Assembly: GCA_963753585.1 (NCBI GenBank)
Contig: CAVWCU010000002.1
Span: 186,001 to 250,000 of the forward strand
Source: VRUE01 sp963753585
Lineage (GTDB): Bacteria; Actinomycetota; Thermoleophilia; Solirubrobacterales; 70-9
DNA: 64,000 nucleotides
Reading direction: 5' to 3'
This document shows positions 52,435-61,746 of the stretch, one piece after another; within the stretch, counting starts at the first letter, position 1; each line of letters opens with the position of its first letter. The notes under the pieces are model-generated. The model ran no database searches. It was given only the letters and a program-made list of their open reading frames with translations, and was not told where the DNA came from. Position numbers and translations under genes: made by a program.

Positions 52435-54243
52435 CTAACCGACCTCCTCCGCGTCGAACTCGCTCTTCAGCTTCTCCACCAGCGCATCGTGATCGATCTC
52501 GTCGGCGGCGGGCGCCTCCTCTGGAGCAGGCATCCCCGTCGAGCAGCACGTAGGCGGGTCTCATCCGCTCCCCCAGCACCGACTCGATCGCGTCGGCCAT
52601 CAGCTCCCGCTTCTCCGGCGTCTCGGCCTTCTTCTTGTTGAAGGTGAACTCGGCCGGAAACCCGACCTTCAGCCCCTCATCGCCCATCGACTCACCGGCT
52701 GAGCCCCGTCGAACGTCGCAGCAAGAGCAGGGCTGGTCTCCCGAAGCTTGTCGAGAACGGCGGGCCAGGTGCGCTGGATCTCCTCCAAGCTGAGGGGGCT
52801 CTGGCCCGCGGGTCCTGTCACGACCTCGGGGGGGCCTGCGGGCGGGGGCTCCGCCTCCGTTCTCGGCCCCCCCGAGTCCGCGCCACCCGCGGGAGGATCG
52901 TCCTCGGCTGACGACTCAGGCTCGGCCGGCTCTGAAATCTCAGCTTCGGGCTCAAGCTCGTCTGTGGATGCCGCCTCTCCCGCGGGTGGCGCCGTAGGGG
53001 GAACCGCCCCCGAGGACGCTTTAGCGACCGGAGGGGGTGGTGGGTCCCCTGCGGCGACAGGACCCGCGGGCGAACCGGCCTCTGTCCCTCGTCGCTCCAG
53101 CTGCTCAACTCTGCGAAGCAGTCCCTCGGTCGAGGGGTCGAGGTCTGGCCGTGCTGCCTTGAGGAGGGCTATCTCCACCGCCATGCGGGCGTCGTCTCCC
53201 TCGCGGACAGCTGTGAGGGCGTTCGCCAGCTCGTCGATCGTGCGGACCAGCGTCGCCGCTCCAATCGCGCTTGCTTGGGCCGAAAGCCGGTCGGCATCGG
53301 TTGCCGTCACGACGAAGGTGTTGGGCACCTCGCCCACCGTCTGCGTCACCAGCAGGTGGCGCAGGTGGGCCAGCAGGTCGCGGGCGAACTGGGCGGGGTC
53401 GCGGCCGGAGCGGGCCATCTTCTCGACCCCGAGCAGGACCCCCCTGGGGTCCTCGGCGATGACCGCGTCGACCGCTTCGAAGAGGAGCTCGGCATCGGCC
53501 GCTCCGAGCATCTCCAGCACGTCGTCGAGCTTCACCTGGCTGCCGCCGTAGGAGACCAGCTGGTCGAGCGTGCCGAGCGCGTCGCGGAAGCTGCCCGAGG
53601 CCGAGCGGGCGATCATCGCCACGGCGGCGTCCTCGGCCTCGATCCCCTCGGCGGCGGAGACGCGCGTCAGCACCTCGGAGATCTGCTCCAGCGAGGGCCG
53701 CTGGAAGTCGAAGCGCTGGCAGCGGTCGGCGATCGTCGGCATCACCTTGTGGGCCTCGGTCGTGGCGAGGACGAAGACCGTGTTCGGCGGCGGCTCCTCG
53801 AGCGTCTTCAGGAAGGCGTTCCAGGCCTCCTTGGTCAGCATGTGCGCCTCGTCGAGGATGTAGACCTTCCAGCGGCCGCCGGTCGGGGCGTAGGCGACGC
53901 GCTCGCGCAGGTCGCGCACGTCGTCGACGGAGCGGTTGGAGGCGGCGTCCATCTCGATCACGTCGATCGAGACGCCCGAGGCGATCGTCGTGCACGATTC
54001 GCACTCGCCACAGGGCGTGACGGTCGGCCCGCCGCGCTCGCAGTTGAGCGAGCGGGCGAGGATCTTCGCCATCGAGGTCTTGCCGGTGCCGCGCGAGCCG
54101 ACGAAGAGGTAGGCGTGGTGCACCTTGCCCTGCTCGACCGCGTTTCGCAGCGTGCGGACGACGTGCTGCTGGCCGACCACCTCATCGAAGGAGCCGGGCC
54201 GGTGGCGGCGGTAGAGGGAGATCGAGTCGCTGGACGACGGCAC
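52435..54243 (-). CDS. dnaX: DNA polymerase III subunit gamma/tau (two frameshifts)
   Basis: About 602 residues across two single-base shifts. Clamp-loader AAA+ motifs: RPGSFDEVVGQQHVVRTLRN, Walker A VGSRGTGKTSMAK, zinc cysteines in CERGGPTVTPCGECESC, and VYILDEAHMLTKEAWNAFLK. A Pro/Glu-rich linker (about 400-490) precedes the tau-type end. A -1 shift near 52690 and a +1 near 52533 break the C-terminal domain; it reads LKVGFPAEFTFNKKKAETPE, then LGERMRPAYVLLDG, then LVEKLKSEFDAEEVG. The two cancel, giving whole codons. The position does not suggest programmed frameshifting. Confidence 0.93.
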
Positions 54244-54261
54244 CGCAGCCAGTGTATCTGC

Positions 54262-54310
54262 GGGGTGTGGCGACTTTCCCGTCTATATGACGGAAAAGTC
54301 GCCACACCCC
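54262..54310. repeat. 22-bp near-perfect hairpin between dnaX and glycosyltransferase 2
   Basis: Arms 54262-54283 and 54289-54310 match at 21 of 22 positions around the loop TATAT. Each arm begins GGGGTGTGGCGACTTT on its own strand. It fills half of the 96-nt space between divergent genes. Confidence 0.75.
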
Positions 54311-54339
54311 CAATCGATGCCCACCGGTAGGTTGCGCCC

Positions 54340-55934
54340 GTGCCCCAGGGTCTCCGCAACTGGCTCACGCCGGCCGCCTGGGTCGCCGGTGTCAGCGCCG
54401 TTCTGCTGCTCCTCTTCCCGGTCGGCTTCCCCAACTACGACACGATCTACGCGCTCCTCTGGGGACGGGAAATGGCGCACGGGCTCAGCCCCGACATGGC
54501 CGCGCCGCTGGCGCCGACGCCGCACCCGCTCGCCGAGCTCTTCGGCCTGGTCACGACCCCGCTTGGCGACGGCGCGATCGAGGTGACGATGGTCGTCGCC
54601 TACCTCTCGCTGGGCCTGGTCGGCTACCTCGTCTACCGCCTCGGGTCGCTCTGGTTCGACCGGCCGATCGGCGCCGTCGCCGCGCTGATCGTTCTCTCCC
54701 GCGCCCCCTACCTCTCCAACGGCCTGCGCGCCTACGTCGACCTCCCCTACATCGCCCTCTGCCTCGGCGCGCTTCTCATAGAGACCAAGCGCCCTCGAAC
54801 GGGCTGGCCAGTCCTCGCCCTTCTCGCCCTGGCCGGCCTCCTCCGCCCGGAGGCCTGGCTCTTCTCGATCGCCTATCTCGCCTACCTCCTCCTCGGTCCC
54901 CCCCAAGCTTCTAAAGCTTCCGCCGTCCCAGTCGAGGCCACCGGGGCTCGACGCTCGTCCCGCCAGCCCGCTCTCGAAGAGGAGAGGAGGGCACCCCTCG
55001 ACCGGGCGGATACTCAAATTGCCGGCCTAATTAGGCCGGCAATTGGACGGGCGAGGGGTGCCCTCCTCTCCCCCCAAGGAATCGCGCTGGCGGCCCTCGC
55101 CCTCGCTGCGCCCCTCCTCTGGGCCCTTTTCGACTGGGTCACAGCCGGCAGCCCCACCTACTCGTTCACCGGCACCCGCGAAACCGTCGACGAGCTCGCC
55201 CGCCAGACCGGCCCGGTCGACCTCGTCCTCTACGGCCCGCGCCGGCTCGGCGAGGTCCTGCAGTGGCCGGGCATGGTCGGCGCCCTCGGCGGAGTCGTCC
55301 TCGGGCTCGCCTTCCTGCGCCGCCGCAGCACGGTCGGCGCCGCCGCGGCGGCGCTCGCCCTCGCCGCCTTCGCTGTGCTCGCCTGCGCCGGCCTGGCGAT
55401 CCTCCCCCGCTACACGATGCTCGCCGCCGCGGTGCTGGCGATCTTCGCCGCCCTGGCGTTGCTCGGCTGGCGCCTGCTCGACCGCCACCACCCATGGCGC
55501 CGTGCCTGGCAGGCGTTCGCTGCCTTCGTCGTCCTCATGTTCGTCGTCTGGGGCCCCAACCAGTACGACCTCCTGCACCGCGTCGACGTCGACCTCACCA
55601 ACCAGGGGCGGATCGAGGGCGACCTAACCGACCTCGCCGACAGCGGTGCCTTCGCCGAGATGGACTCCGAGCGCCTCTGCGGCCCGATCGCCGTCCCCAA
55701 CCACCGCGCCGTTCCGCGCCTCGCCTTCAACCTCGACATTCGCCCGACGCAGATGGTCAGCGCCAGCGAGGAGCGCCCTCCCAGCCGCGGCTACTTCCTC
55801 GAACCGGCCTCGCCCTTCGTCATCCACAACTTCATCCTCGACCCCGGCGACCCGACCCGGCTCACCCTCACCGCCCCCACGGCTTCCGCGAGGTCGCCCG
55901 CAACGACTCCTGGGTTCTCTACCGACGCTGCTGA
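54340..55934 (+). CDS. GT39-like membrane glycosyltransferase 2 (frameshifted)
   Basis: About 531 residues after correction. Many membrane segments begin at residue 15. The acidic first-loop motif FPNYDTIYALLWGREMAHG near 30 resembles GT-C transferases, and APYLSNGLRAYVDLPYIAL the later loop. At the C-terminus a -1 shift in the C run near 55873-55877 leads the frame into the next gene; the corrected end is FREVARNDSWVLYRRC, stopping at 55934. Residues about 190-250 are an Ala/Arg-rich extra loop encoded by a nested palindrome (54981-55071). Start is GTG at 54340. Acceptor unknown. Confidence 0.78.
54981..55071. repeat. nested palindrome inside glycosyltransferase 2
   Basis: Outer arms 54981-55000 and 55052-55071 are 20-nt perfect inverted repeats (starting GGAGAGGAGGGCACCCC). 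Inside, 55017-55044 is a perfect 28-nt palindrome centred on TAATTA. The whole 91-nt unit can extrude as a two-step cruciform and is translated in frame. Confidence 0.8.
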
Positions 55935-55956
55935 CCCGCCGGGTAGGCTGCGCCGC

Positions 55957-56919
55957 GTGTTCAGCGGAGGGTTCAGGCGCTCCGGCCTCTTCGGGCTGAT
56001 CGGGGTAATCGTCGTCGCCGGGATCGTCGTCGCGATCGCCTTCACCACCGGCGAAGGGCAGAGCAACCCGAAGATGACCTACGCGCTGATCTTCGGCGTC
56101 CTCGGCGTCTTCATGATCGTCCTCTTCGCCCTGCAGCGATCCGACCTGAACCGGGTGAGCGGCGGCGACGCGAAGGCGGTCGAACGGGCAGTGGCCGAAG
56201 GGGGCGGCGAGATCGAGAACCCGACGACGATGGCCGAGCAGCAGCTCTGGGCGTCCCTCGCGATCAAGCCGATCGAGCGCGAGGCGATCAAGGCGCGCAG
56301 CCAGATGTGGGACGTCGGCCGGCGCAGCCAGGGGCTCGCGATGGTGGTGACGCTGCTGATCTTCCTCACCGTGCCCTCGATCTACCTGCTCGAAAGCTTC
56401 ATACCGCTGTTGATCGGTGGGCCGCTGATCGCGATCGCCGCGATCTACGGCAGCGTCCGTGCCGTCGCGCCCGGGGGCGAGATGGACCAGGGCTACGAGA
56501 AGGTCGGCCTGGCGATGGCGCCGCTCGGGTTCGAGGTGACCGAGCGCCCGAAGGTCAGCATCGAGACGCGCGACGCAGTCACCGGGCGGGTCGGCCCGAA
56601 GGTGCACGGCGCGCTCGAGCTGACCGGCGAGCGGCACGGACGGCGGGTGTCGGTGAGGCTCGGCGACGGCCGCAGCGAGGTCAGGGTCCTGGCCGCCTCG
56701 CCCACCTTCGAGGCCAAATCGCGGGACGGCAGAGTGCGGCTTGCGAAGGACGCCCCGGCAGCTGTCGCCGAAACACTGGGCGACGTCCCCAACTCGACTC
56801 GGTGGAAGAAGCTCACCGTCGAGGGCGGCCCGGAGGGCATCGTCGTCACCCGCAAGGGCGGCGAACAGGCGGACTGGCTCTGCGACCTCTGGCTCGCCGA
56901 GCGCCTCGCCGACGCCTAA
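55957..56919 (+). CDS. membrane protein of unknown function
   Basis: About 320 residues from a GTG at 55957. Two membrane segments come early (LFGLIGVIVVAGIVVAIAF and TYALIFGVLGVFMIVLFAL) and a second pair near residues 130-165. The C-terminal 150 residues are soluble and beta-rich (GALELTGERHGRRVSVRLGD, TRWKKLTVEGGPEGIVV), ending LWLAERLADA. An indel joins this frame to the glycosyltransferase; the two are probably separate genes 23 nt apart. The stop lies in the 101-nt repeat copy B. Confidence 0.65.
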   Translation: MFSGGFRRSGLFGLIGVIVVAGIVVAIAFTTGEGQSNPKMTYALIFGVLGVFMIVLFALQRSDLNRVSGGDAKAVERAVAEGGGEIENPTTMAEQQLWASLAIKPIEREAIKARSQMWDVGRRSQGLAMVVTLLIFLTVPSIYLLESFIPLLIGGPLIAIAAIYGSVRAVAPGGEMDQGYEKVGLAMAPLGFEVTERPKVSIETRDAVTGRVGPKVHGALELTGERHGRRVSVRLGDGRSEVRVLAASPTFEAKSRDGRVRLAKDAPAAVAETLGDVPNSTRWKKLTVEGGPEGIVVTRKGGEQADWLCDLWLAERLADA

Positions 56920-57016
56920 GGCGATCTGGCTGGCGCATGCCGGCGTCCTCGGTCGCTCACGTGCAGAGCACGCTTCGCTCCCTGCGTCCTTGGCCTGCTT
57001 GGCCAGGTCGCCTTAG
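56916..57016 (-). repeat. 101-nt covarying hairpin repeat, copy B
   Basis: Inverted copy of 49642-49742, the same length to the base. CTAAGGCGA and TCGCCTTAG are its perfect ends. Compared with copy A the ninth stem pair is A-T instead of G-C, and a second stem pair is G-C instead of A-T, so pairing is kept while sequence changes. Again it lies exactly between convergent genes and contains both stops. Confidence 0.85.
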
Positions 57017-57798
57017 CCGCTGTGCTCGACCTGCTCCACGGCGGCGTGGGTCTCGGCGGCAACCCGTGGGTCGGCCAACTCGACTCCGGGCGGAAGCTCA
57101 ACATGTAGATCGCTCGCGGGGTCGAGGCGCACCCGCAGCAGCTCGCCGGCGCGCGAGCCGAGCACGTGGCCGCCCCGACTGCGGGCCTCGTCGAGGAAAT
57201 GGAGGTGGAACCCGCTGACCTCGATCCCCTCGGCGTAGTCCGGGAAGCGGAAGCCGAGCATCGTCCCGCGGGTGTCGGAGAGGTCGAACACGTGCTGCTC
57301 GCCGACGACCTCGGTGAGTGGCCGGTAGGGAGGTCTCTGTCGCGGGACCGAGCGTGCCCGCACGAGGTCGAAGTGGCCGTCGAGCCGGATCGCGCAGGAG
57401 GGGGTGCCCGCCGGGATCAGCTCGTCCAGGCAGCTCAGCAGCTCCTCGTGGTCGAGCGATCCCTCGATCCGCTCGTCGATCGCCGGCACGAAGCGGGTCA
57501 CGACGGCGAACGGCGTTTGCGCCGCGCTATCGACCTCACCCACCCGCCCGTCGACGTCGGCCCGGTAGAAGCGTCCGTCGAGCGCGATCATCTCCCCGTC
57601 GAGGCCGTTAAGCGTTCCCAGCCCGAGGTCGCCGTGCTCGGCCAGCTCGGCGAAGCTGAGATCGCCGTCGTAGGCGCCCTCGAGCAGAGCCCCGATCGTC
57701 GAGGCCTGGAAGAGGACGTGGGCCTCCCGGTCGGCGTGCAGTTCCTCCTCTCGCAGCGTCTCGACGTGCAGCGACCTGATCCAGCGCTCGTCCAACAC
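57013..57798 (-). CDS. budA: alpha-acetolactate decarboxylase
   Basis: About 261 residues. The zinc ligand motif GFHLHFLDEARSRGGHVLG near residues 200-218 and the upstream LFQASTIGALLEGAYDG and GTLNGLDGEMIALDGRFYRA match BudA/AlsD, which converts acetolactate to acetoin. GTG at 57798 gives a start near the family N-terminus; an ATG at 57840 adds 14 residues. No acetolactate synthase is adjacent. It converges on the membrane protein gene across repeat copy B. Confidence 0.88.
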   Translation of the reverse strand: MLDERWIRSLHVETLREEELHADREAHVLFQASTIGALLEGAYDGDLSFAELAEHGDLGLGTLNGLDGEMIALDGRFYRADVDGRVGEVDSAAQTPFAVVTRFVPAIDERIEGSLDHEELLSCLDELIPAGTPSCAIRLDGHFDLVRARSVPRQRPPYRPLTEVVGEQHVFDLSDTRGTMLGFRFPDYAEGIEVSGFHLHFLDEARSRGGHVLGSRAGELLRVRLDPASDLHVELPPGVELADPRVAAETHAAVEQVEHSG

Positions 57799-57914
57799 GC
57801 CCGCCAGTCTCCCAGGCGTGTCTGACTTAACCCACGGCATATCGCGGGAAAGCTCAGACACCCCGCGTGGGAGGGGCCGGACGGCCGAGACCGCGGATCG
57901 TCGAGAATCGGGTC

Positions 57915-58805
57915 ATGGCGGCTATAGAGCTACGTGGCGCAGTCAAGCGCTTCGGCCCGATCACGGCGGTGGACGGACTCGACCTCGAGGTGCCCGAGGG
58001 CATCTGCCTCGGCCTGCTCGGGCCCAACGGCGCCGGCAAGTCGACGACGATGCGGCTGCTCACCGGCCAGGCGATCGCCGACTCCGGCGAGCTGCGCGTG
58101 CTCGGCCACGAGCTGCCCGGCGACGCCAAGGCGGCCCGGGCCGAGATGGGCGTCGTGCCGCAGCTCGACAACCTCGACGTCGACGTCACGGTCGAGGACA
58201 ACCTCGCCGTGTACGCGCGGCTCTACCGGGTGCGGGACGTCGGCGCCGCGGTCGACCGGGCGCTCGACCTTGCCCGCCTGCGCGGGCGCCGCCGCGACGC
58301 CGTCGACAAGCTCTCCGGCGGCATGCGGCGGCGCCTGCTGCTCGCCCGCGGCCTCATCCACGACCCGAAGCTGATCCTGCTCGACGAGCCCACGGTCGGG
58401 CTCGACCCCCAGATCCGCACCGAGCTCTGGACGCTGATCGACGACCTGCGCTCGCACGGCACGACGATCCTGATGTCGACCCACTACATCGAGGAGGCCG
58501 AGCGCCTCGCCGACGAGGTCGCGGTGATGGACAAGGGGAAGGTCATCGCCAGGGCCACGCCGGCCGAGCTGATCGCCGCCCACGCCGGCACCCACACGGC
58601 CGAGGTCTACGGACCGCCCGAACGCCTGACCGAAGTCCGCGCAATCGCCGAGGGGCAGGGACTGCCGGTGCGCCCGGCCGGGCCCGCGATCGCGATCGTC
58701 GGCTCCGAGCGCGCCGGCAACGGCGCGGTCCCCGAGGACGCCGTGATCCGCGCCGCCTCGCTCGAGGACGTCTTCGTCCTGCTCACCGGGGCGGAGGCCG
58801 AATGA
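57915..58805 (+). CDS. ABC-2-type transporter ATP-binding protein
   Basis: A 296-residue ATPase. Walker A GPNGAGKSTTMRLLTG near residue 36, Q-loop GVVPQLDNLD, signature LSGGMRRRLLLARGL near 135, Walker B LILLDEPTVGLDPQ, and H-loop STHYIEEAERLAD. A C-terminal extension (about 215-296) is like DrrA/NodI exporters. It energises the permease encoded next, whose ATG overlaps its stop (ATGA). ATG at 57915 (MAAIELRG) is the natural start. Substrate unknown; lipids, polysaccharides or drugs are typical. Confidence 0.92.
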   Translation: MAAIELRGAVKRFGPITAVDGLDLEVPEGICLGLLGPNGAGKSTTMRLLTGQAIADSGELRVLGHELPGDAKAARAEMGVVPQLDNLDVDVTVEDNLAVYARLYRVRDVGAAVDRALDLARLRGRRRDAVDKLSGGMRRRLLLARGLIHDPKLILLDEPTVGLDPQIRTELWTLIDDLRSHGTTILMSTHYIEEAERLADEVAVMDKGKVIARATPAELIAAHAGTHTAEVYGPPERLTEVRAIAEGQGLPVRPAGPAIAIVGSERAGNGAVPEDAVIRAASLEDVFVLLTGAEAE

Positions 58806-59594
58806 GCGAGGAGGCCGGCCGCCGGCTGCGGCGACTCGAACCGGCTGCGATCGGCGGCGTGATGAGCCGCGAGCTCGCCAACTTCCGCACCTACTGGAAG
58901 GGGACGACCTTCTCCAGCGTGCTCGAACCGATCGTCTACCTGCTCGCCTTCGGCCTCGGCCTCAGCGCGACCCTGGTCGACGAAGTCGGCGGCGTCCCCT
59001 ACGTCGCAGTTCGTCGGCACCGGCATGGTCGCCACCGCGGTGATCTTCTCCAGCGCCCTGCCGGCGATGTTCGGCACCTTCGTCAAGCACCGCTTCCAGA
59101 ACACCTACGACGCGATCCTCGCCGCGCCGGTCGACGTCGAGGAGCTGGTCAGCGCCGAGATGCTCTGGATCGGCCTCCGCGCCAGCGTCTACGGCTGCGT
59201 CCCGCTGCTGGTCACGATCGGCTTCGGCCTCGACCCCGCCTGGGGAATGCTGCTGGTGCCGATCTTCTGCCTCTTCACGGCGCTGGGCTTCGCCGGCTTC
59301 GGGATCGCGATGGCGGCGATCGTCGCCAAGATCGACCAGTTCAACTACGTCACCGCGCTCTTCGTCACGCCCCTCTTCCTCGTCTCCGGCGCCTTCTTCC
59401 CGATCGACGAACTGCCCGAGGGCTTCCAGATCCTCGCCCAGCTCAACCCCCTGCACCAGCTGGTCGAACTGGTCCGCGGCGGCGCCTTCGGCTACGAGGC
59501 GGTCGACCTGCTCCGCTTCGCCGGCCTCGTCGCCTTCGCCTTCGTCATGTGGCGCATAGCCGTCAACCGCCTGTCGGCGCGGCTGATCGACTGA
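58802..59594 (+). CDS. ABC-2-type transporter permease (frameshifted)
   Basis: About 264 residues after removing a base near 59009. SRELANFRTYWKGTTFSSVL, EPIVYLLAFGLGL and FVGTGMVATAVIFSSALPAM are the first helices; VTALFVTPLFLVSGAFFPID and QLNPLHQLVELVRGGAFG mark the NodJ/DrrB-type ABC-2 permease. About six membrane segments. Coupled to the ATPase by ATGA. The shift separates PYVA from FVGTGM; both sides are well conserved. Confidence 0.88.
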
Positions 59595-59671
59595 CGCATC
59601 CGATGCGAAGAAATGGACCGTGCGCCCCGCCTTCGAAGCAAAGTCACCGGGCGTGTCCGTCGCGTTTGGCT

Positions 59672-59771
59672 CGAGCCGGGCTCACCTGCGGCACCCGCGG
59701 CTTCCGCTTAAGGCTGCTTCCTTCCGGACCTGACCTGGTTCGCGTGCCTACGTCGCGCAGGACCCGGCCGT
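59672..59771 (-). ncRNA. ffs: signal recognition particle RNA (4.5S type)
   Basis: The minus strand contains the conserved domain IV core GTCCGGAAGGAAGCAGCC with the GGAA tetraloop and the asymmetric AGCA loop. Flanking strands pair as GCCGGG with CCCGGC and CCTGCG with CGCAGG, closing a long hairpin of about 95-100 nt. It binds Ffh for cotranslational targeting. The remaining parts of 59595-59929 show no gene. Exact ends are estimated from pairing. Confidence 0.88.
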
Positions 59772-59929
59772 CAACGCCGCCCGCGGCGCACTGACCCCGA
59801 CGGCCAGCCCCTCGGAACGGGATTCGGCCCCGCTAGAGCGGATTGCGGGTTACAGGGCACCGCTGATTCCCCGCCTAGCACGGTCCGTCGACGATCCTAC
59901 CCTGCCGACATAGGATCGGCAGCGCTCCC

Positions 59930-61141
59930 GTGATCCAGGTCGACACAGAGTCCTTCTTCGTCATCGTCACGATCGCCGCCCTGGCGGCGATCACGGTCGC
60001 TGCCGTGCCGAAGCGGTTCGCCCCGCCGGTGGTCGTCGTCGAGCTGATGCTGGGCATCGTCGTCGGCCCTGAGGTGCTCGACCTCGCGACGACCGACGAC
60101 TTCATCGACTTCTTCTCCAACCTCGGCCTCGGCATGCTCTTCTTCTTCGCCGGCTACGAGATCGACTTCGAGCGGATCAAGGGGCGGCCGCTGAAGCTCG
60201 GCGCGCTCGGCTGGCTGCTCTCGATCGCGCTCGCCTACGGGATCGGCGGCGCCCTGGCCGCGGCCGGCATCGTCGTCTCCTTCCTCTACACCGGCTCGGC
60301 GATGGCGACGACGGCGATCGGCACGCTGATCCCGATCCTGCGCGACAACGGCGAGCTGAAGACCAGGTTCGGCACCTACCTGCTGGCGGCCGGCGGCGCC
60401 GGCGAGTTCGGCCCGATCCTGCTCGTCACCCTGGTCCTCTCGACCAAGCAACCGCTGCACGAGGCGGCGATCCTGATCGCCTTCGTCGCCCTCGCCCTCG
60501 TCCTCGCGCTGGTCTCGGTGCGGCTCGCCTGGCGCGGCTGGCCGGCGCTGGAGCGAACCTTCGAGGCGAGCAGCCAGCTGGCGGTGCGGATCACCGTGGT
60601 CCTCGTCTTCGGCCTGGTGCTGCTGGCCGACCAGCTCGGCCTCGACGTCCTGCTCGGCGGCTTCGTCGCCGGCATGATCGTCCGCCTCGCCCTCAAGGGC
60701 CGCGAGCTGCAGGTCTTCGAGTCGAAGCTGACCGCGGTCGGCTTCGGCTTCTTCGTCCCCTTCTTCTTCATCACCAGCGGCATCGAGTTCGACCTCGGCG
60801 CGCTCGGCTCGGCCGAAGCCTTGCTCAAGCTGGCGATGTTCTTCGTCCTCTTCCTCGTCGTCCGCGGCACGCCCGCCCTGCTCCTCTACCGCGGCGTCCT
60901 CGCCGCCCGCGACCGCGCCGCCCTCGCCTTCTACTCGGCGACCGAGCTCCCCCTCGTCGTCGCCATCACCACGCTCGCGGTCGACGGCGGCCACATGAAA
61001 GCCTCGACCGCCGCCGGCCTGGTCGGCGCCGCGATGCTCTCCACCCTCGTCTTCCCCTTCGTCGGCCTGGCCCTGCGCAAGCGCTCCGAGGCCGAAGGGG
61101 AAAGCGAGCCCCCGGCCACGGAGGCCCCCGCCCCGGCCTGA
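59930..61141 (+). CDS. CPA2-type monovalent cation/proton antiporter
   Basis: A 403-residue membrane protein with about 12-13 helices. FAPPVVVVELMLGIVVGPEV, LGMLFFFAGYEIDFERIKGR, and FLYTGSAMATTAIGTLIPIL, with the AGGAGEFGPILLVTLVL block, follow the KefB/NapA pattern of the Na+/H+ exchanger domain. No TrkA-type C-terminal regulatory domain is present, as in shorter members. It probably exchanges K+ or Na+ for protons. GTG at 59930; a Pro/Glu/Ala tail ends it. Confidence 0.85.
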   Translation: MIQVDTESFFVIVTIAALAAITVAAVPKRFAPPVVVVELMLGIVVGPEVLDLATTDDFIDFFSNLGLGMLFFFAGYEIDFERIKGRPLKLGALGWLLSIALAYGIGGALAAAGIVVSFLYTGSAMATTAIGTLIPILRDNGELKTRFGTYLLAAGGAGEFGPILLVTLVLSTKQPLHEAAILIAFVALALVLALVSVRLAWRGWPALERTFEASSQLAVRITVVLVFGLVLLADQLGLDVLLGGFVAGMIVRLALKGRELQVFESKLTAVGFGFFVPFFFITSGIEFDLGALGSAEALLKLAMFFVLFLVVRGTPALLLYRGVLAARDRAALAFYSATELPLVVAITTLAVDGGHMKASTAAGLVGAAMLSTLVFPFVGLALRKRSEAEGESEPPATEAPAPA

Positions 61142-61179
61142 TCCAGCCCGGCCGGCCCGCCTATGATTGACCCCCTCCC

Positions 61180-61251
61180 GGGCGCGTAGCTCAGTGGGAG
61201 AGCGCTCGCCTCACACGCGAGAGGTCGCTGGTTCGAGCCCAGCCGCGCCCA
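61180..61251 (+). tRNA. tRNA-Val (anticodon CAC)
   Basis: Complete 72-nt cloverleaf without CCA. Acceptor GGGCGCG pairs with CGCGCCC; D arm AGCTCAGTGGGAGAGCG; anticodon stem CTCGC/GCGAG with loop CTCACAC (anticodon CAC); T arm GCTGG-TTCGAGC-CCAGC. It reads GTG codons. Confidence 0.95.
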
Positions 61252-61746
61252 TCGGTTGAATCCCCCGCAATCGCCCGGGATTCAGAAGCATCCAGGGTCA
61301 ACTGCTCACCCGGCTCCGGTGCCTGAAGATCGCCGCCAGTGTCCAGCGTTCGAGATTTGATTTCGAAATCCAACAGATTTCGGTGATCAGCGATCCGTTG
61401 CACTCCAATGCCGGTTCGGATCGCCAACGGAAGAAAAGACCGGAAATTGCAGCCGCTTCGAAGACACTTACAGCGATCTGTGGCACGGGCGGCGCGGGTC
61501 CGTCTGACCCGGCCGCTAGGGCTGTGATCGGTTGCGTGGGCAACCGATCACAGCCCCCTACAGAAAGGAGTCGACCCTAGAAATCGAGCGATGCAGTCGC
61601 CGATGGGCGATCTCGTAGACACTTGGCCTCCACGCCACGCCGGGATGACGCTCGCCAACGGCAAGCAAGAAGAGTCAAGCTTCCGTCCACGGCGCCACCG
61701 AGAAACACCGCTCCCCATTGACCGGCCGGCTGCGGGATGTAGAGCT
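61252..61746. other. gene-poor stretch downstream of tRNA-Val
   Basis: No convincing gene is seen in 495 bases. It contains the 17-bp palindrome at 61519-61556 followed by AGAAAGGAG at 61561-61569, and short open frames that read as noise. The location right after a tRNA gene and the mixed composition suggest an old integration site or decayed accessory DNA. Confidence 0.5.
61519..61556. repeat. 17-bp perfect hairpin
   Basis: Arms 61519-61535 and 61540-61556 are perfect inverted repeats (starting GGGCTGTGATCGG) around GTGG. No T tract follows. It is one of several long, sequence-unrelated hairpins in the window. Confidence 0.75.

Noticed and set aside
52533..52690. Programmed frameshifting in dnaX (tau/gamma).
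   Set aside because: There is no A/T-rich slippery heptamer or downstream hairpin, and the shifts are in the C-terminal domain with opposite signs, unlike E. coli dnaX.
54340..56919. A single 859-residue fusion of glycosyltransferase and membrane protein.
   Set aside because: Shifting one base in the C run near 55875 restores a natural glycosyltransferase C-terminus and stop at 55934, followed by a GTG start at 55957. The fusion is an artefact of an indel.
61191..61427. A 78-codon minus-strand frame over tRNA-Val.
   Set aside because: Its end (WARTSDLSRVRRALSH) is the typical false translation of a tRNA gene.
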